NCBI RefSeq assembly: GCF_048771995.1
Contig: NC_133030.1
Location: forward strand, 54,964,001 to 55,028,000
Reading direction: 5' to 3'
DNA length: 64,000 bases
From: Taeniopygia guttata
Taxonomy: Eukaryota > Chordata > Aves > Passeriformes > Estrildidae
Made by a program: the position numbers and the translations under genes. This document shows, piece by piece, positions 11,101 through 22,556 of this stretch. The first letter of the stretch is position 1. Every line of letters starts with the position of its first letter. The notes under the pieces are model-generated. The model was given only the letters and a program-made list of their open reading frames with translations. It did no database searches and was not told the origin of the DNA.

Positions 11101-13474
11101 CATTTCTGTCTGCAAAACAGCTATTAAAGTACTGACTGACTTGATTCTAAACTTTCATCTTTCCTGTTGCCTTTTCCCTTGTGTGGTTTTTCTTTTTTTT
11201 TTGCATTTTAGTCATTGTAATTTGCTGTTGTCGTGTAGATGTCTAGATAAGTGGTCTCTAGTGAGGCTGCAAATGTGTGGAATAACCACTGAAAGGTGAT
11301 AAGATATTTCTCATCTCCAAAATCACAGGCAGTAAAATATTTTTCATGTTATACTCTTCTCACAAAATCAGCATATCAAAAAAATAATAGAAATCATCAA
11401 ACTGTTTTCAAGTAGAAAAAGCTTCCAAAAATAAAATAAGCATTGAATAAAACTTGGGTTTTTTCCTGGCCCTTTACAGCCTTATTAAATTAAAACCTTA
11501 AAACAAAATACTCTTTAATTTGTGTGATGAATTCTATAGCATCTGGCAAATCACATTGCATAGTCTTATGACTCTCACAGTCATAAGAAATCTTTTAATA
11601 GGAGAATTATGAAATAGGTTATATTTGAGAAATATATTTATTTAGTTGTGGCCTTGCTATCACTTTTTATTTAACTTTTTCATAATTGCCTGCTTAATGG
11701 TAGTAGAAATAAAATGTAACCTTTGCCATCTCTTTCAAAGAGCAGCTTGGCTTAATATGGAGGCTCAACATGAGACCTAAACTGCATGGTTGGGGGTCAG
11801 TTAGGTTAGCTAATAGTTAAGTATGACAGTCAATATATTTAATCAAATTTGAAGAAGTGACCGACAGTGTTCAAATATTCACAAAGCAAATCTGTGTTTT
11901 GTCCCTGGAGGTCCAAGTGTAGTTCCTTACTCTTTAGCTGCATGACTACTGATTTTAAATTAAGTAGAGGAATGATTGCATACTAGAAATTTCTGGAACA
12001 TTTCTTTCCTTTGTCCTGTTTAACTTCACATATCCATACCAAAAGAAAAGCTTTTTTATTTAAAAATAAAAGAAAAAGTTGCAGATTTGGGAAACACAAA
12101 TTTTGTGTTCAATACTTTGTGCTTCATCTCTTAAAAATGTGACAATAATGGAACCCTCTCACTATCTTTATACAAGCTATGTTGAAGAAGTGTCTGGTAG
12201 TGACTTCCAGCTCTCTTTATGCACATCTCCCTCAGAGGCACTTAACTGCAGAGCTTGGAGCTGCAGAAGATTTCATCACTTTACCTCAGTCAGTGGTTGG
12301 TATTTAATGAATTCCTGACCAACTCAGGAGGAAGCATCTCCTCTCTGAGGCAGCCCCAGAACCTGCAGCTTGGTGTGTCCCTGGGGATCATCTCACACAC
12401 AGAGTGTAACTGAGCCAGCCCAGGTCTGGGTGCTCAGGTTGGCCCTGGGCAGCAGGTGGGTGACCCTGGTCCTGCTGTCCTTCCTTCTGCTTGCAGCCAG
12501 CTGCTCTGGCGCTCCAGGGGCCCTCCCAGGGCTCAGACTCCAGCTGCTGCCCAGGAGATGCAGAGGAACGCTCAGCACCTTTGTGCATGGGCTCACCCCA
12601 TTCTGTGTAAGTGGGCACCTCCCAGGGCCTGGAGGGAGCCATTATTTCAATGTTCCAGAAACTGGAACTGTTTCTGCCACAGGGAGCTGTTATTTCAATG
12701 TTTTAGAAACTGGAGCTGTTTCTGCCACAGGGAGCTGTTATTTCAATGTTCCAGAAACTTCTAGCACAGAGCTGGTGTTTCAGCTGCCCACGTGGCCCGC
12801 GAGTAGAGTTTTGAGCAGAACCTGCCTTAAAATCAAGTTGTAGGTGCTGCATGTAATTCTGCCTCCAGAAGGTCATTGCCCCCATGCTCCTGAATCCAGC
12901 AAGTGCCAGTTGTGTCCCACCTCGTGCCATTCCTTTGTTCCAGCCCCAGCAGCTACAGCTTTCCCCTGACTGTGTGTGTGTGCAGCAGCTGGGGGAACGT
13001 GGCTTGGCCACAGCCGGAGCCTCCAGCGCTGCTCTCACCCAGGTGGGGAGTGTGGAGTGGTGGCTTCGCTCAGGTGGCCCCCGGGGAGGGCGGCTGGCCC
13101 TGCTCACTCTGCAATTCCTGTCTTTCAGCCGCAATGTAGCTGTGGATCAGAAGGACGAGAACAAGGAAGCCAAGCCTCGGTCGCTGCGTTTTACCTGGAG
13201 CATGAAAACCACCAGCTCCATGGATCCCAATGACATGATGAGGGAAATACGAAAGGTCCTGGATGCCAATAACTGTGACTATGAACAAAGAGAGCGTTTC
13301 TTGCTTTTCTGTGTCCATGGAGATGGGCACGCGGAAAACCTTGTACAGTGGGAGATGGAGGTGTGTAAACTGCCAAGACTGTCCCTGAACGGAGTTCGCT
13401 TTAAGCGGATATCGGGAACATCCATAGCTTTCAAAAACATTGCTTCCAAAATTGCCAATGAGTTAAAGCTGTAA
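2796..13474 (+). CDS. MARK3: MARK3, MAP/microtubule affinity-regulating kinase 3 (3' part, partial gene)
   Basis: C-terminal part of an AMPK-related Ser/Thr kinase. The family phosphorylates microtubule-associated proteins and polarity factors in the cytoplasm and at the plasma membrane. Only the end of the spacer and the C-terminal KA1 domain lie here; kinase and UBA domains must be left of the window. Coding exons: 2796-2897, 3632-3889, 6261-6287, 10925-10969 and 13129-13474, each with AG/GT borders and every junction splitting a codon after two bases. Spacer landmarks are [17 protein letters not shown] sequence, [19 protein letters not shown] and [14 protein letters not shown]1 landmarks are [20 protein letters not shown] and the terminal IANELKL. 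The KA1 reading [20 protein letters not shown] fits MARK3 better than MARK1, MARK2 or MARK4 as I remember them, and the CKB/TRMT61A neighbours agree. Inclusion of the small exons in mRNA is inferred, not shown. Confidence 0.95.
2898..3631 (+). other. MARK3 intron
   Basis: Intron of 734 nt with donor GTAAGA and acceptor CCCTAG. A short TTTG-rich run at about 3601-3622 forms part of the pyrimidine tract before the next exon. No other feature seen. Confidence 0.8.
3632..3889 (+). CDS. MARK3: MARK3 exon, spacer region
   Basis: 258 nt. The first base completes a codon and the last two begin the next, in phase with both neighbours. It encodes [20 protein letters not shown], then [39 protein letters not shown] and a basic end [12 protein letters not shown]. 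The block is near-identical to mammalian MARK3 as I remember it. It is a low-complexity Ser/Thr/Pro-rich linker followed by a basic stretch just before the optional exons. The donor is GTAAGG. The exon is clearly more GC-rich than its flanks. Confidence 0.95.
3890..6260 (+). other. MARK3 intron
   Basis: AT-rich intron of 2,371 nt between the spacer exon and the 27-nt exon. It contains a small imperfect duplication around 4641-4676 (AAAATTGAAAATT units) and no other recognisable element. The acceptor is TTTCTTTTAG. Confidence 0.75.
6261..6287 (+). CDS. MARK3: MARK3 27-nt microexon
   Basis: Too short to find by ORF length, but bounded by a strong acceptor (TTTCTTTTAG) and a donor GTAGGA. Spliced to the 3889 donor it reads [10 protein letters not shown], the nine-residue insert seen in some MARK3 isoforms as I remember them. 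MARK2 has a related NLSFRFARR insert. It is frame-neutral (27 nt), so inclusion or skipping leaves the KA1 frame intact. It adds a basic/aromatic peptide next to LTSKLTRR, which could alter membrane or partner binding; that effect is inference. Confidence 0.88.
6288..10924 (+). other. MARK3 intron between microexons
   Basis: Intron of 4,637 nt. It holds a TA/TG microsatellite at 8099-8165 and an AT-rich block near 6730-6930 that has the look of a conserved non-coding element. A moderately GC-rich patch lies at about 9650-9900. I recognise no gene or mobile element. Confidence 0.7.
8099..8165. repeat. TA/TG dinucleotide microsatellite
   Basis: Alternating (TA)n and (TG)n tracts, interrupted once by GAG, ending in a run of about ten TA units. 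It lies in a MARK3 intron. The tyrosine/isoleucine- and threonine/histidine-rich ORFs across it are artefacts of the repeat. Confidence 0.95.
10925..10969 (+). CDS. MARK3: MARK3 45-nt optional exon
   Basis: The acceptor follows TTTTCATTGAG and the donor is GTGAGG at 10970. Joined to the 27-nt exon or directly to the 3889 donor, it reads [16 protein letters not shown]. This matches the 15-residue alternative insert [15 protein letters not shown] of mammalian MARK3 as I remember it, with one Tyr to Phe change. It is frame-neutral (45 nt) and in the same phase as its neighbours. It adds an acidic/polar stretch immediately before the [15 protein letters not shown] segment that leads into KA1. Confidence 0.92.
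10970..13128 (+). other. Last MARK3 intron
   Basis: The first 1.3 kb is AT-rich. From about 12340 the sequence becomes GC-rich and carries a 48-bp tandem repeat (12634-12760). The frame of the last exon stays open upstream through the intron end from about 12884, so intron retention would not meet a stop immediately. I take this as chance in GC-rich sequence. Confidence 0.7.
12634..12760. repeat. 48-bp minisatellite, about 2.6 copies
   Basis: Two full units (12634-12681 and 12682-12729) and a third partial unit (12730 to about 12760) share TTATTTCAATGTT, AGAAACTGGA and TGTTTCTGCCACAGGGAGC, with few substitutions. It is a local tandem duplication inside the last MARK3 intron. Each full unit contains CTGCCACAG, a potential cryptic acceptor. 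Confidence 0.93.
13129..13474 (+). CDS. MARK3: MARK3 last coding exon, KA1 domain
   Basis: 346 nt with acceptor CTTTCAG; 114 residues plus TAA at 13472-13474. It opens with [12 protein letters not shown] and [20 protein letters not shown], then the KA1 fold: [59 protein letters not shown] and [14 protein letters not shown]. In MARK kinases KA1 binds acidic phospholipids and contributes to autoinhibition. The basic residues of KLPR and RFKR, part of the membrane-facing surface in this family, are intact. Length and C-terminus match the family exactly, so the protein is full length at this end. Confidence 0.98.
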
Positions 13475-15740
13475 CAAGAAAAAATAGTTAAGTTGTAAAT
13501 TAGTTAGCAATTTAAAGTGTTTTTGAGAATTCCGATGGAAATGTATAGAATAACATTTAGGCAATAACTTCTGCATCCTTCTGAATAGTGATATTAAAAA
13601 AAAGCTGCTGAGCTGGGAGGGAGAGTTGGACTTTTTTATAAGTGCACTACAGCATTAAAGTTGCCTACTATGTAAAATATTACCCCTTCTGCTTTATTTC
13701 CATTGCTCCTAAGTCTTTGACAACAAATTGAAACACAGAATATATTCATTTAAATATGCCTCCTGTTTGTGTGGACGTGTGAATGTACAGTATGTGTGTA
13801 TAATATATAAAGTATTATATGTAAACAATTCATTTACAACATCGAGCTGTACCAGTACCTCTTTTTGGGCTAATTTTGGTGCTAAAAATTGAAATGGCCA
13901 AGGAGGAAACACTTGAGTTAATATTTAAAATGACTGAAGCGATAACCAGTAAACGCAGGTTTACAGTTCACTGCTGTGTTAAGAAAAAAAATGTGTGAAG
14001 GGTTTGGATTTATGGTTGTGAACATTATTAGTCCTGTTTTCTAAGTAGATCTCATGAGATGATTAAAAATTCACTTCTACTGAGTAAGTCTTGCATTATA
14101 TTTTGCCCACCTATTTATTATTTAAGTCTGAATCAAAGTTTAATAATGTAGTTAATTTGTGCATTAATATTTGGGTAAACGCTTCCATTCTTCTGCTTCT
14201 GCTAAACTACTAAAACTGTATCCTTGTCCTTTTGGCTTATGAGTATTGATCGCAGCTAAGAACATTTCTCTGTTGTTCCTCTAGGGAAGAGGCAGTGTAA
14301 AAGGCAGTGCTAACTGCTGAGTAGTGGTTTTCTTTGGGAGCGGGTTTGCCACGTTAGACTAGGTCAGGCTGATGCGAAGCACAAAGGGACTCTCAAACCA
14401 TGGCCATTCTCTGCCAGTCCTGCCTCCCTGCGCGTGGGGCAGCGCTGTCCCTCGCCTGCTGGGCACCCTCAGCATTGGGTGGGAATCGGGCTGGCTGCTC
14501 ATCTCCTCTGCCCAAGCATCCAGCCTGCTGAGCTGCAGCCATAGGCAGCAGCAGCTGGAGCTTTTCCTTGCAGCTCTCTCCAGCGTGCTTCCCCTTGGCT
14601 CTGGCCGTGCTGCTTTGGGTGGCTCTGTGCCAGCGCGTGTCTGGCCGTGCTGCCGAGGGAGTCCCCTGTCCCCTGTCCCCGTCCCTGTGCAGTGTGGAAC
14701 CTGCCCCCATGAACTCTGATGGCCAACTAGCTTTCGGTAGGACATGCAGCTGCTCTGGGACAGCCCCCACTTTTTAACCATCACAGCGGTGAAACGGATT
14801 TGATTTTGCGAACTAGAATGAGGAGATTTCTTCACGCGTTGTTTCCTACCGATACTCAGTTTATTTCATCGAGGACTTGTGTAGATAATACCCTGCGTTA
14901 TCTACTTGACTTTTTGTATTAATGTTTTGTGGTTCTATTTCAGTGAAGCACTTACGCATGTACTTAACATGTGCTTTAAACTGGAGCCTAAATTTGCATT
15001 TTAAATTTGCAGTGAGCTAATAGTTACTCATAGTACACAGTTCAGATTTGACCCAAGGTGAAAATGCAAAGTCCTTAATATTTTGCAAGTTAGCTCTTGT
15101 GATCTGTAGTCTGTGAAGGCAGCAGACTTCCCCTCTCTTTCCCCCTAAGCATTGATATTGATTATGCTAGTTTAAAGGGTAATCATAGTTGTTAAATGTA
15201 GTAAATATTCCTGAATTTGCATTTTATTCTCTGTATATTCTGTATCATGCCATGGCTTGAGAACTCCAGGTGCTACCAGAGTTCAGTTGGCTTTCAGTGC
15301 TCTGCCCATGCCTGTGCTGCTCAGTATGGGTTTTTTTCCATGAAAACTCCATTTTGTAATAGCAATAAGACATTTCAGGGCAGTCATTGTACTTTCTCAG
15401 GTGAATGGTCACCTATCCTTTCACTCCCTACGTTTTAAGCACTCCTCCAAATGTATTTTTTTCACCTGGCAGTGCACTTTGTTGTCTGAACTGAAAAAGT
15501 GTTCTGATAAATTATGTAAATCTGTATTCGATGGAAGTTCCAAAAGGTTTCATATTAAATGTTTTCTGAAATACTCTCTTCCTACTTCACCTGTTAAGTA
15601 TGTAAGTGTTTCTAAAAAGTGCACCAGTATCATACTTTGGATATTTAAAGTTTGTACTTTGGTATTTTTCTTAAAGTGTTCTCAAAAGGTTCTTTCAGTA
15701 AATCTTTATTTGAGGCATTAAAAGAAAATCACTTACTATA
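13475..15740 (+). other. Probable MARK3 3' UTR (end uncertain)
   Basis: Mostly AT-rich sequence after the MARK3 stop. No perfect AATAAA occurs until about 17272. Variant ATTAAA hexamers lie at 13654-13659 and 15717-15722. The second follows a T-rich stretch and would give a 3' UTR of about 2.3 kb; the first would give about 0.2 kb. A GC-richer patch at about 14360-14780 lies inside. The true cleavage site cannot be chosen from sequence alone. Confidence 0.45.
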
Positions 15741-17204
15741 ATCAGAAAATAATTTTTAACAGCTTCCTTCCCAAATGCCTTGTAAAATTGCAGTGTTGTG
15801 AGAATATTTAGCACCCTGCACGATTGGTGTTCAAGCCTCTGGGAGCTGCCTGGGAAGAAAAATTCTTTCTTCAGCTCTCCAAACCAAAGATGAACTGCCT
15901 CCACAACACAGGCTTTTTGCCTGTTCTTATTTCTTGGGAATCTCTGTAGGCTTGCAGGCACCACTGCTGATGGGACTCTGCAGGACCACACCTGGTTTTT
16001 CTCACATTAAGGGGCAAGATTTAAAAATAATCAGAGGTCAGTGTGTGGTGAGGAGGCAGCAGCAGATCTCGGTGTTTTGAGACACGTGAACAGCAAACAA
16101 GAAGCGTTTTTATTTCACAGCATGACTGTCCTGGAACGTGTGGTCCAAGTGCTGTGTCAGGGGTTGATGGCAATGGGCTCCTGACTGAAGGTTTGCATCA
16201 CTGAAACCTGTGTCAGCCAGCACTGACAACGTCTTTTGATTGCTGGATCTGGCAGAGAAAAATGTATTAAGAGTTTGGGTTGCCAGGTTTCACTTTATTA
16301 AATAAGAGCATTTAAAGATGCATGCATGAAATAATGAACACTGAGCAGGAAAAAATTCAGATACACTTTTTCTTATGTAAACCTTCCCTGTACTTAGGAT
16401 TTCTGAAACACTTCAGTTTATTTGACCTCTTTACAAGACCTGAGGTCCTTGACCATACTGAGAAGAAGTAGAGAGAGGTAGGCTGGAAGAACAGCTAGTC
16501 CTGCTGGGCTAAGTGTTTTGCACACTGCTTCTGTTCAAGTAATAGCATCTGGTACAATCTTTGTGGATTTAAAGATTTCTGGTACAGATTTGGGCAAGGT
16601 TTTGCTTTTTCTCTTGCATTACACTGAGGCTTCAAGATCGAATATAGGAAGATACTGTATCCTATTTTTTTATTACAGAAGTCAAGATAAATTAGATTAT
16701 TTATAAAAATATGGAATTAATATCCACACGTTTATGTTGCAGAAATGAAGTGCAGGGTTCAGTAGTCCTCCCAGTCATATGGAAAGACTGGCATATCTGG
16801 AATTTAAATCAGAGCTCTCTTCAATTCAGTTAAAAACCTCAGCTATACATCGGCCCATTGGGATAATGTCTAGATGCTTTTAATCAGTATTTCCCACAGC
16901 TGCTGTGTCACAGACCATGCTGTGGATTGCAATTTAATTAGGCCTGCAGCCAGCCCGGGGAGCTGTGTCCCTGTGCAGCCCTGGAGCAGCAGCGAGTGCC
17001 CGGCCCCTGGGCTGGAGCCTGCTCTGTCACCGTGGTCACTGTCCCCAAGGGCAGAGGCCCCTTGAGCCACTGCCACTCTCTGTATTTCAGGCTGGGGCTG
17101 GTTGGGTGTTTCTTGCTGTGCTATCCAGGAGCACATCTTTTCTTAGTAACCTAAAGTGTTAAATATTTAGAGAATTTCAGTAGTTGATGGTATTTCTGCC
17201 ATCT

Positions 17205-17222
17205 GGGGTGGGGGCGGGGGGG
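17205..17222 (+). other. G-rich tract, possible G-quadruplex
   Basis: Three G runs of 4, 5 and 7 separated by single bases (T, then C) in otherwise AT-rich sequence. The 7-G run can supply two G3 tracts, so a four-tract G-quadruplex is possible. No gene is nearby to suggest a role. Confidence 0.6.
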
Positions 17223-18908
17223 TCATACTAATGTAGCATTTTGGTTTCTGATTTACACTGCAGATGTTTAGGAATAAATACCATTTTGGAAAGCTGGTAC
17301 CACTGTGGATTAACATTTAATTTTAAATATGTAGGGTTGTAGCTGTCCATACTATCTAATTTCTGTAAGTTTTCATAGAAAAGCCCTGGAGCTTTCCAGT
17401 AAAGACAGGCTCATGTTACTACAGGGCACTCATGCTGCCAAAAAAAACACCCAGATTTGACATTCTGATGAAGTGGAGTTTTGAAAATTCCACCTTTAAC
17501 TGGATTTTTTCCCTTCCAGTAGCCATGAATTATTTCATTGATTTCACCACTGACAATTATTCTATCACTTCAGATAATAAACTGTTATCCAGCAGGAAGG
17601 GACATGAGCTTTGGATAAAGCTCAGCCTAGAGAGATGAATAATTTGTTAGAAGTTCAACTTTTTCATACCCAAGACCAGTCAGAGTCCTGAATTGCAACA
17701 GCAGTAAATGCTTGAAGAAAACCAAGAACAAGGGGATGCAGGAATTGCTGTCTCTGTGCATGCCTTACTTTGGGCAAACTTAAGAGCAGAAAAAGGCAAA
17801 CCAGTAAATTCAGATAACTTCAGGATTTTCATGTTCTTGTTTCTGCCAGTCTCTTTTTAGTGCACTGCCAGGTACTGCTACCAGTAAAGGGGCTGTATAA
17901 AACCAGCAAAACCATGGAGGAGGTATCTGACCGCTCAGTGCTTCTGAAGTTGAAACAGTTTGGTATTTGAAATAAAATAATTTGAAAGACCCTTAACTGC
18001 TCTCTTTTAGCCTTCTAAGAATGCTTTAACCTTTGGTACAAGGCTCTTGTTCCAGCAATAACAGAAAACAGGAGGGTGTCAATGCCAACACTATGAATCC
18101 TGCAAGTATCTCTGCACAGAAGCCACACTCAGGGTATTGATCGTCTGCTGTTGAGAGTTCACCTTCACCTGCGAGTGCCATTAACACCTTGAGTGGTTGT
18201 GACTTAGCAGGTAAGATGTTTATTGCAGGGAAAACAGATGCATTTGCTTGGTTTTTGCTTATGTGTGTTGAGCACTTGGAACAGCGTCAGACTCGATGTA
18301 AAATCCATGAGAAGTGGCCATGGTTATGGTTGCTGTGGGAACCACAGCATGGAGTTTCAAGGCACAGATATGTTGCAGTTCTCATTCCATTTATACACTT
18401 ATGTTATCATTTAACATCCTTAAAAAAAATCAGAGCATAAAACCACAATATTTGTACAGTTTGTGTTTCCTTGTAGTTGCTGATCACATTGAATGTATTA
18501 GGTGAATAAAATCAGATAACAAAATAGCTCACCACGAAAATAATTCTGTTAAAACATATGGGGATGCAAAATCAGAAAGTGAAATTCTACTGGCATTTGA
18601 ATCACATGGTTTTCAATCATTTGCCTGTCTTGAGGTAAAATCCTGTTTGCTTGGAGGTGCCTCTTGCCAAGACCTCGGCACAAGCACCGCAAACAGCAAC
18701 AAACAGCAAAGTTGCTGAGCATGGAATAATTTCCTCCCCTGGCTCACGCAGTAAAAAGGCATGAAATGCTTTTCACACGTGTTTCCACGCGAATGGGAGA
18801 AACACTGATAGGAGCTTGGAGGCATTGTTCCCATGGTCCTGTGTCTGTGGCACCCAGAGGGGCAGGGGCTGGTGGCAGGGGGTGCCTGGCAGGGGAGGGA
18901 GGGAGGGC

Positions 18909-19014
18909 TGGATGGATGGATGGATGGGGATGGATGGATGGGGATGGATGGATGGATGGATGGATGGATGGATGGATGGATGGATGGATGGATGGATGGA
19001 TGGATGGATGGATG
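18909..19014. repeat. (TGGA)n tetranucleotide microsatellite
   Basis: About 25 TGGA units with two GGGGA interruptions near the left end (18926-18945), then an uninterrupted run to 19014. All overlapping ORFs (Asp-Gly-Trp-Met repeats on plus, Ser-Ile-His-Pro repeats on minus) are products of the repeat and not genes. Confidence 0.97.
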
Positions 19015-22000
19015 ATGCTCGGTCCCTTCTGCTCGGCAAGGCGAGCTGTAGAGGGCCGGTGCAGTGTCTGCAATAGCCACAGGATGTCTCCCAAACGCAG
19101 AAACAGCTCTGGTCGGGATTCTCTTGGATTTTTTTTAGAAAAGAACTCCATGGATCACTCCCTCACTGCGATTTCACATCGGTTATCGGTGTTACCATCT
19201 ACTCGGACAGCTTCCACTTAATTACAGAGGGAAACTGACCACAAGATATTGATGGAAACTCTATTTTTCAACTTGAAATACACCCTAATGATACGTCTAT
19301 TTTTCCATTAAGTTGTATTGCTTTCTGAGCTGAAGTGTAATTCCAATGGGCTTTACCTTTCTCATGGAAAACCTATAGGGCTACAAAGCCCTTTTTCATT
19401 TATTTGTTAAGCTTTGTTCAGTCTCCTTTCCTAGAAAATGACCACGTCAGGCAGCATGTTCTTCTGCTGAGAAGGGCAAAAGTCATATTGAATATTTAAA
19501 TTCATTTGCTGCTCATTTTACGAGTAAGAACCTTTGGTTTCCTCTTCGGAAATTTAATTACTGAAGTTATTTTGCTGTTCATCCTTCAGTAATCAGTCTA
19601 ATCAAGGCTGTAAATTGCAGCCAGCCTTTTCTAAAATAATCTGGGATTGCTTGCCATTTATATTCCACAGTACTAGTAACTCTCTAAAGCTTTATGCCTG
19701 GCATTTTCCATGCCTGCAGTCTATTTTATTCTTCAAACAAATCATGTCACATGTGCTTCAAGTAGGCAAGAAGTGAAACTTCCTTATTTGCTCAGGAGCT
19801 TTTTTCAAATTGCATATTTTGCTCCATCTTTCACTTGTATTGTAATCCAAGTTTTGCTGTGGTGGGATTAATAGTGACTGGTACTAATATTTATCACTGG
19901 GGTGTTTGGATTTGGCCAGTGGGAATGGAGAAACTGTTTATTTCAGGCTACGTGGTGCTTGTTCTGTGAAGGAATCCTGTGTCTTGTCCCCTCCTTCCTG
20001 CAGTCCCAGAGCCATGGGTTGGTGCTCAGCCCTTTTCTGAGCCTCCCAAGGCAATTCCTGGAGTGTTGGTTGTGGTGAGAGGCGTGCACAGGGTTCACCC
20101 TGCTGTATGTGCCTGCAGCAGGAGCAGCAAAAGCAGAGTTCTGCTGTTGGGAAGTTCTGTTCCTCATCACTGATCTGGGAGCAGCCACCAGAGTAACTTT
20201 GTTAGGTCAAATATATTTTAGTATATTTTATCTAACTGACCCCTTGATGAACCTCTTTATCCTTGGCTTTCAAAACTTGTTGCTTACTTCTTATCTCCAG
20301 AGACAAGCCTTGGCTCAGCCCTTCTGAGCTAAGCCTTGCTTCAAGGGACAGTCCCTTTTTAAGGTCTCCTGTGGTGTCAGAGCTCCACGAGTCTCTACAG
20401 ACCAGATCTGTGAGTGCTTTTCCAGCTGGACAAAGAGTACAATTGCTCTGGGGTCCCTGCAGCATCTCCATGCTGGTCCATGGTGCACAGCATGGCAAGA
20501 GCAACAGGATCTCCTTGGTGTTCAGCTGCTGCAGTGAATCCAGACCTGCAGGATGGCTTAGCTCAAATAAAGTCAAGGCTGTAATGAGTCTAGAATTTAG
20601 AGCAGTCCCTAGGATAGGGGGAAAGAGAGTCATCAGTTCTGGATGCCTTCAGTTCCTGGGTGTTTTCCAGGCCTCTCACCGGGGAATCAACCACCTCACC
20701 AGAACGCTCTTTATAGGGTGTATTCTGTAATGCATGGGGGCAGAGATGGGCAAGGAGCACATCCCCAGAACACCCCAGTGAGGGGCTGGGAGGCCTCTGG
20801 GTGCTCACAGACAGGGCAGGGCTCTCCCACTGTTGGGGCTGCCGGGGAGCAGCCTGCTCTCACTGCAAGGCTGCCACAAGCAGGAGGAAAAGCTTGTCCT
20901 GGCCATGTTGCTGTGGGAAACCACATCCATTTTTCTTCCTGGTTGCCCTTTAGCTCCACTTAGTCATGGAAATGAATACTGCAAGGTGAAAAGGGAGACA
21001 TGGTGGGAGCTTACCAGTGACAGAAGAGGAGCTCAGGGACCACCACTTAAAGGGCCCCTCGCTGGTGTGGATTTGAGTCTGGGGCTCAGTGCACTGTGTC
21101 CCATATTGTCTCACAGTCTGTGGGAGCAAACAGCTCTTGGAGTGAAGCTGCAGCCCATAGGAGCTGCATGGAGGGGCTCATTGCTGCTCTGAGCTCTGCT
21201 CAGGGCACAAGCAGGGAGGTTTCTCTCCAGCCCCCCCAGCCTTGCTCACTTGCAGGTGCCACAGCTCCAGGGGGCACAGACTGAGCATACACAAGCCCAA
21301 GCTCTCACACACAGTGTGTTGTTAGATGAGGCTTGTTTCTCTGGGAAATCAGCCCAAAAACTGTGACAGCTCACAGCGGGGACCAGAGCTGCTGGCCAAG
21401 AGGCATCTCATCTTTAAAGGTCAGTTTTTAGGTCAGAGCTGCACTTGGGGTGAATCCTGATGGAACAGGGGAGAATTCTGCTGGGTGCAAAGGAGAGCTG
21501 AGCTCTGGTTTGTGCACCAAATAACTTGGGTAGTTAAAAATATCAGTGATGCTTCTCCAATTTTCTGTCTACTGCTGACATTATGAGCTGGGTCTGCCAG
21601 GGTGGGTATTGCATGATGCAAAACAGTCAGGAAAAATTGGTCTTATGTCTGGCTAAGAAGTGGGGAATTGTGGAACCACCTTTGCAAAGCAGTAGAAGTA
21701 AAGGCAGTGACAAAAGCATTCATCAAGGATAAAAATAAAGCAGAGGGATGAGAGCCAAGGTTTATAGGGACAGACACATGCTGTTTGTTTAACAAGCATC
21801 CAGCCTTTCTCATTAACTTACTATTACCTCTACCTTACCCTCCCCTTCTGTCCTCCAACAACATATAAGAATAAAGAATGCTTCATCCTTGCCTTTTTTT
21901 TTGTCACTCAGATGATGCATTTTCCCAGATTTCTGTCTTGGGAGCAGTAGCATTCCACATTTCATTGCAAATCTGAGTTTCATTGATCTAGCAGCAGAGT

Positions 22001-22399
22001 TCAGGGAAGGCAGGGGATGAAAACAAATCCTAAATTGGACTGAACCAAAGATAGACATGCTGCTAAAGGGAAAACCAAAAGCCTGGAAGTAAAGCTCTGG
22101 ATCAGCCTGGTGCTGCATTGAAATTTGTGGTTATGCTGACTGCACCTGTTACACTGGCTGTGCTGGAGGATTTTCTGGATGCCTCACAGCCAGGCTGTAG
22201 GTGTGGAAGTGCAATGCAGAAGAGGAGGCACCCCCAGTCCTGATGGTGACTAACCAAGGCTGTCATGGCATTCAAGCTGAGAACTAAGCCTCAGTCTCTT
22301 CTCAAAGGGGACTGAACACCCACCTGGCTGCAGAGCACCCTCTAGCCTGGCTTCTGTGCAAGAGGCATAAAAACCCATGGAGAAGGTTGCCATCTCCAG

Positions 22400-22556
22400 T
22401 TGTGGATGCCGTGTCTCTGGAACAGTTCAAGGCCAGGTTGGATGAGATTTTGAGCAACCTGGTCTAATGGGAGGTGTCCCTGCCCGTGGCAAGGGAGGTG
22501 GAACCAGATGGTCTTTAAGGTCCCTTCCAACCCAAATAATTCTGTGACTCTGTGAG
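22400..22556 (+). mobile_element. CR1 LINE 3' end fragment
   Basis: Typical avian CR1 3' tail: TGTGGATGCC, then TTCAAGGCCAGGTTGGATGA, GAGCAACCTGGTCTAATGG, AGGTGTCCCTGCCCGTGGC, TCTTTAAGGTCCCTTCCAAC and a short ATTCTGTGACTCTGTGA tail. Only about 157 nt remain, which is the usual 5' truncation of CR1 insertions. It carries no coding capacity. Confidence 0.93.

Larger units (their letters stand above)
15741..22399. other. Intergenic region between MARK3 and the first CR1 fragment
   Basis: No exon, RNA gene or transposon recognised. It contains a G-rich tract at 17205-17222, a TGGA microsatellite at 18909-19014 and an AT-rich TAAT-dense block at about 19240-19720. ORFs here are short and have no family resemblance that I can see. 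Confidence 0.65.

Noticed and set aside
12634..12760. CRISPR-like direct repeats
   Set aside because: The units abut without unique spacers, number fewer than three, and the genome is vertebrate; it is a minisatellite.
12884..13128. In-frame upstream extension of the MARK3 last exon
   Set aside because: It crosses a clear CTTTCAG acceptor, and the residues before RNVAVDQ have no resemblance to MARK proteins.
2796..13474. Assignment to MARK1 or MARK2
   Set aside because: The KA1 sequence [17 protein letters not shown], the LPTEYERNG exon and synteny with CKB and TRMT61A all favour MARK3.
18613..19221. Several long ORFs rich in Ser-Ile-His-Pro or Asp-Gly-Trp-Met
   Set aside because: They are translations of the TGGA microsatellite.
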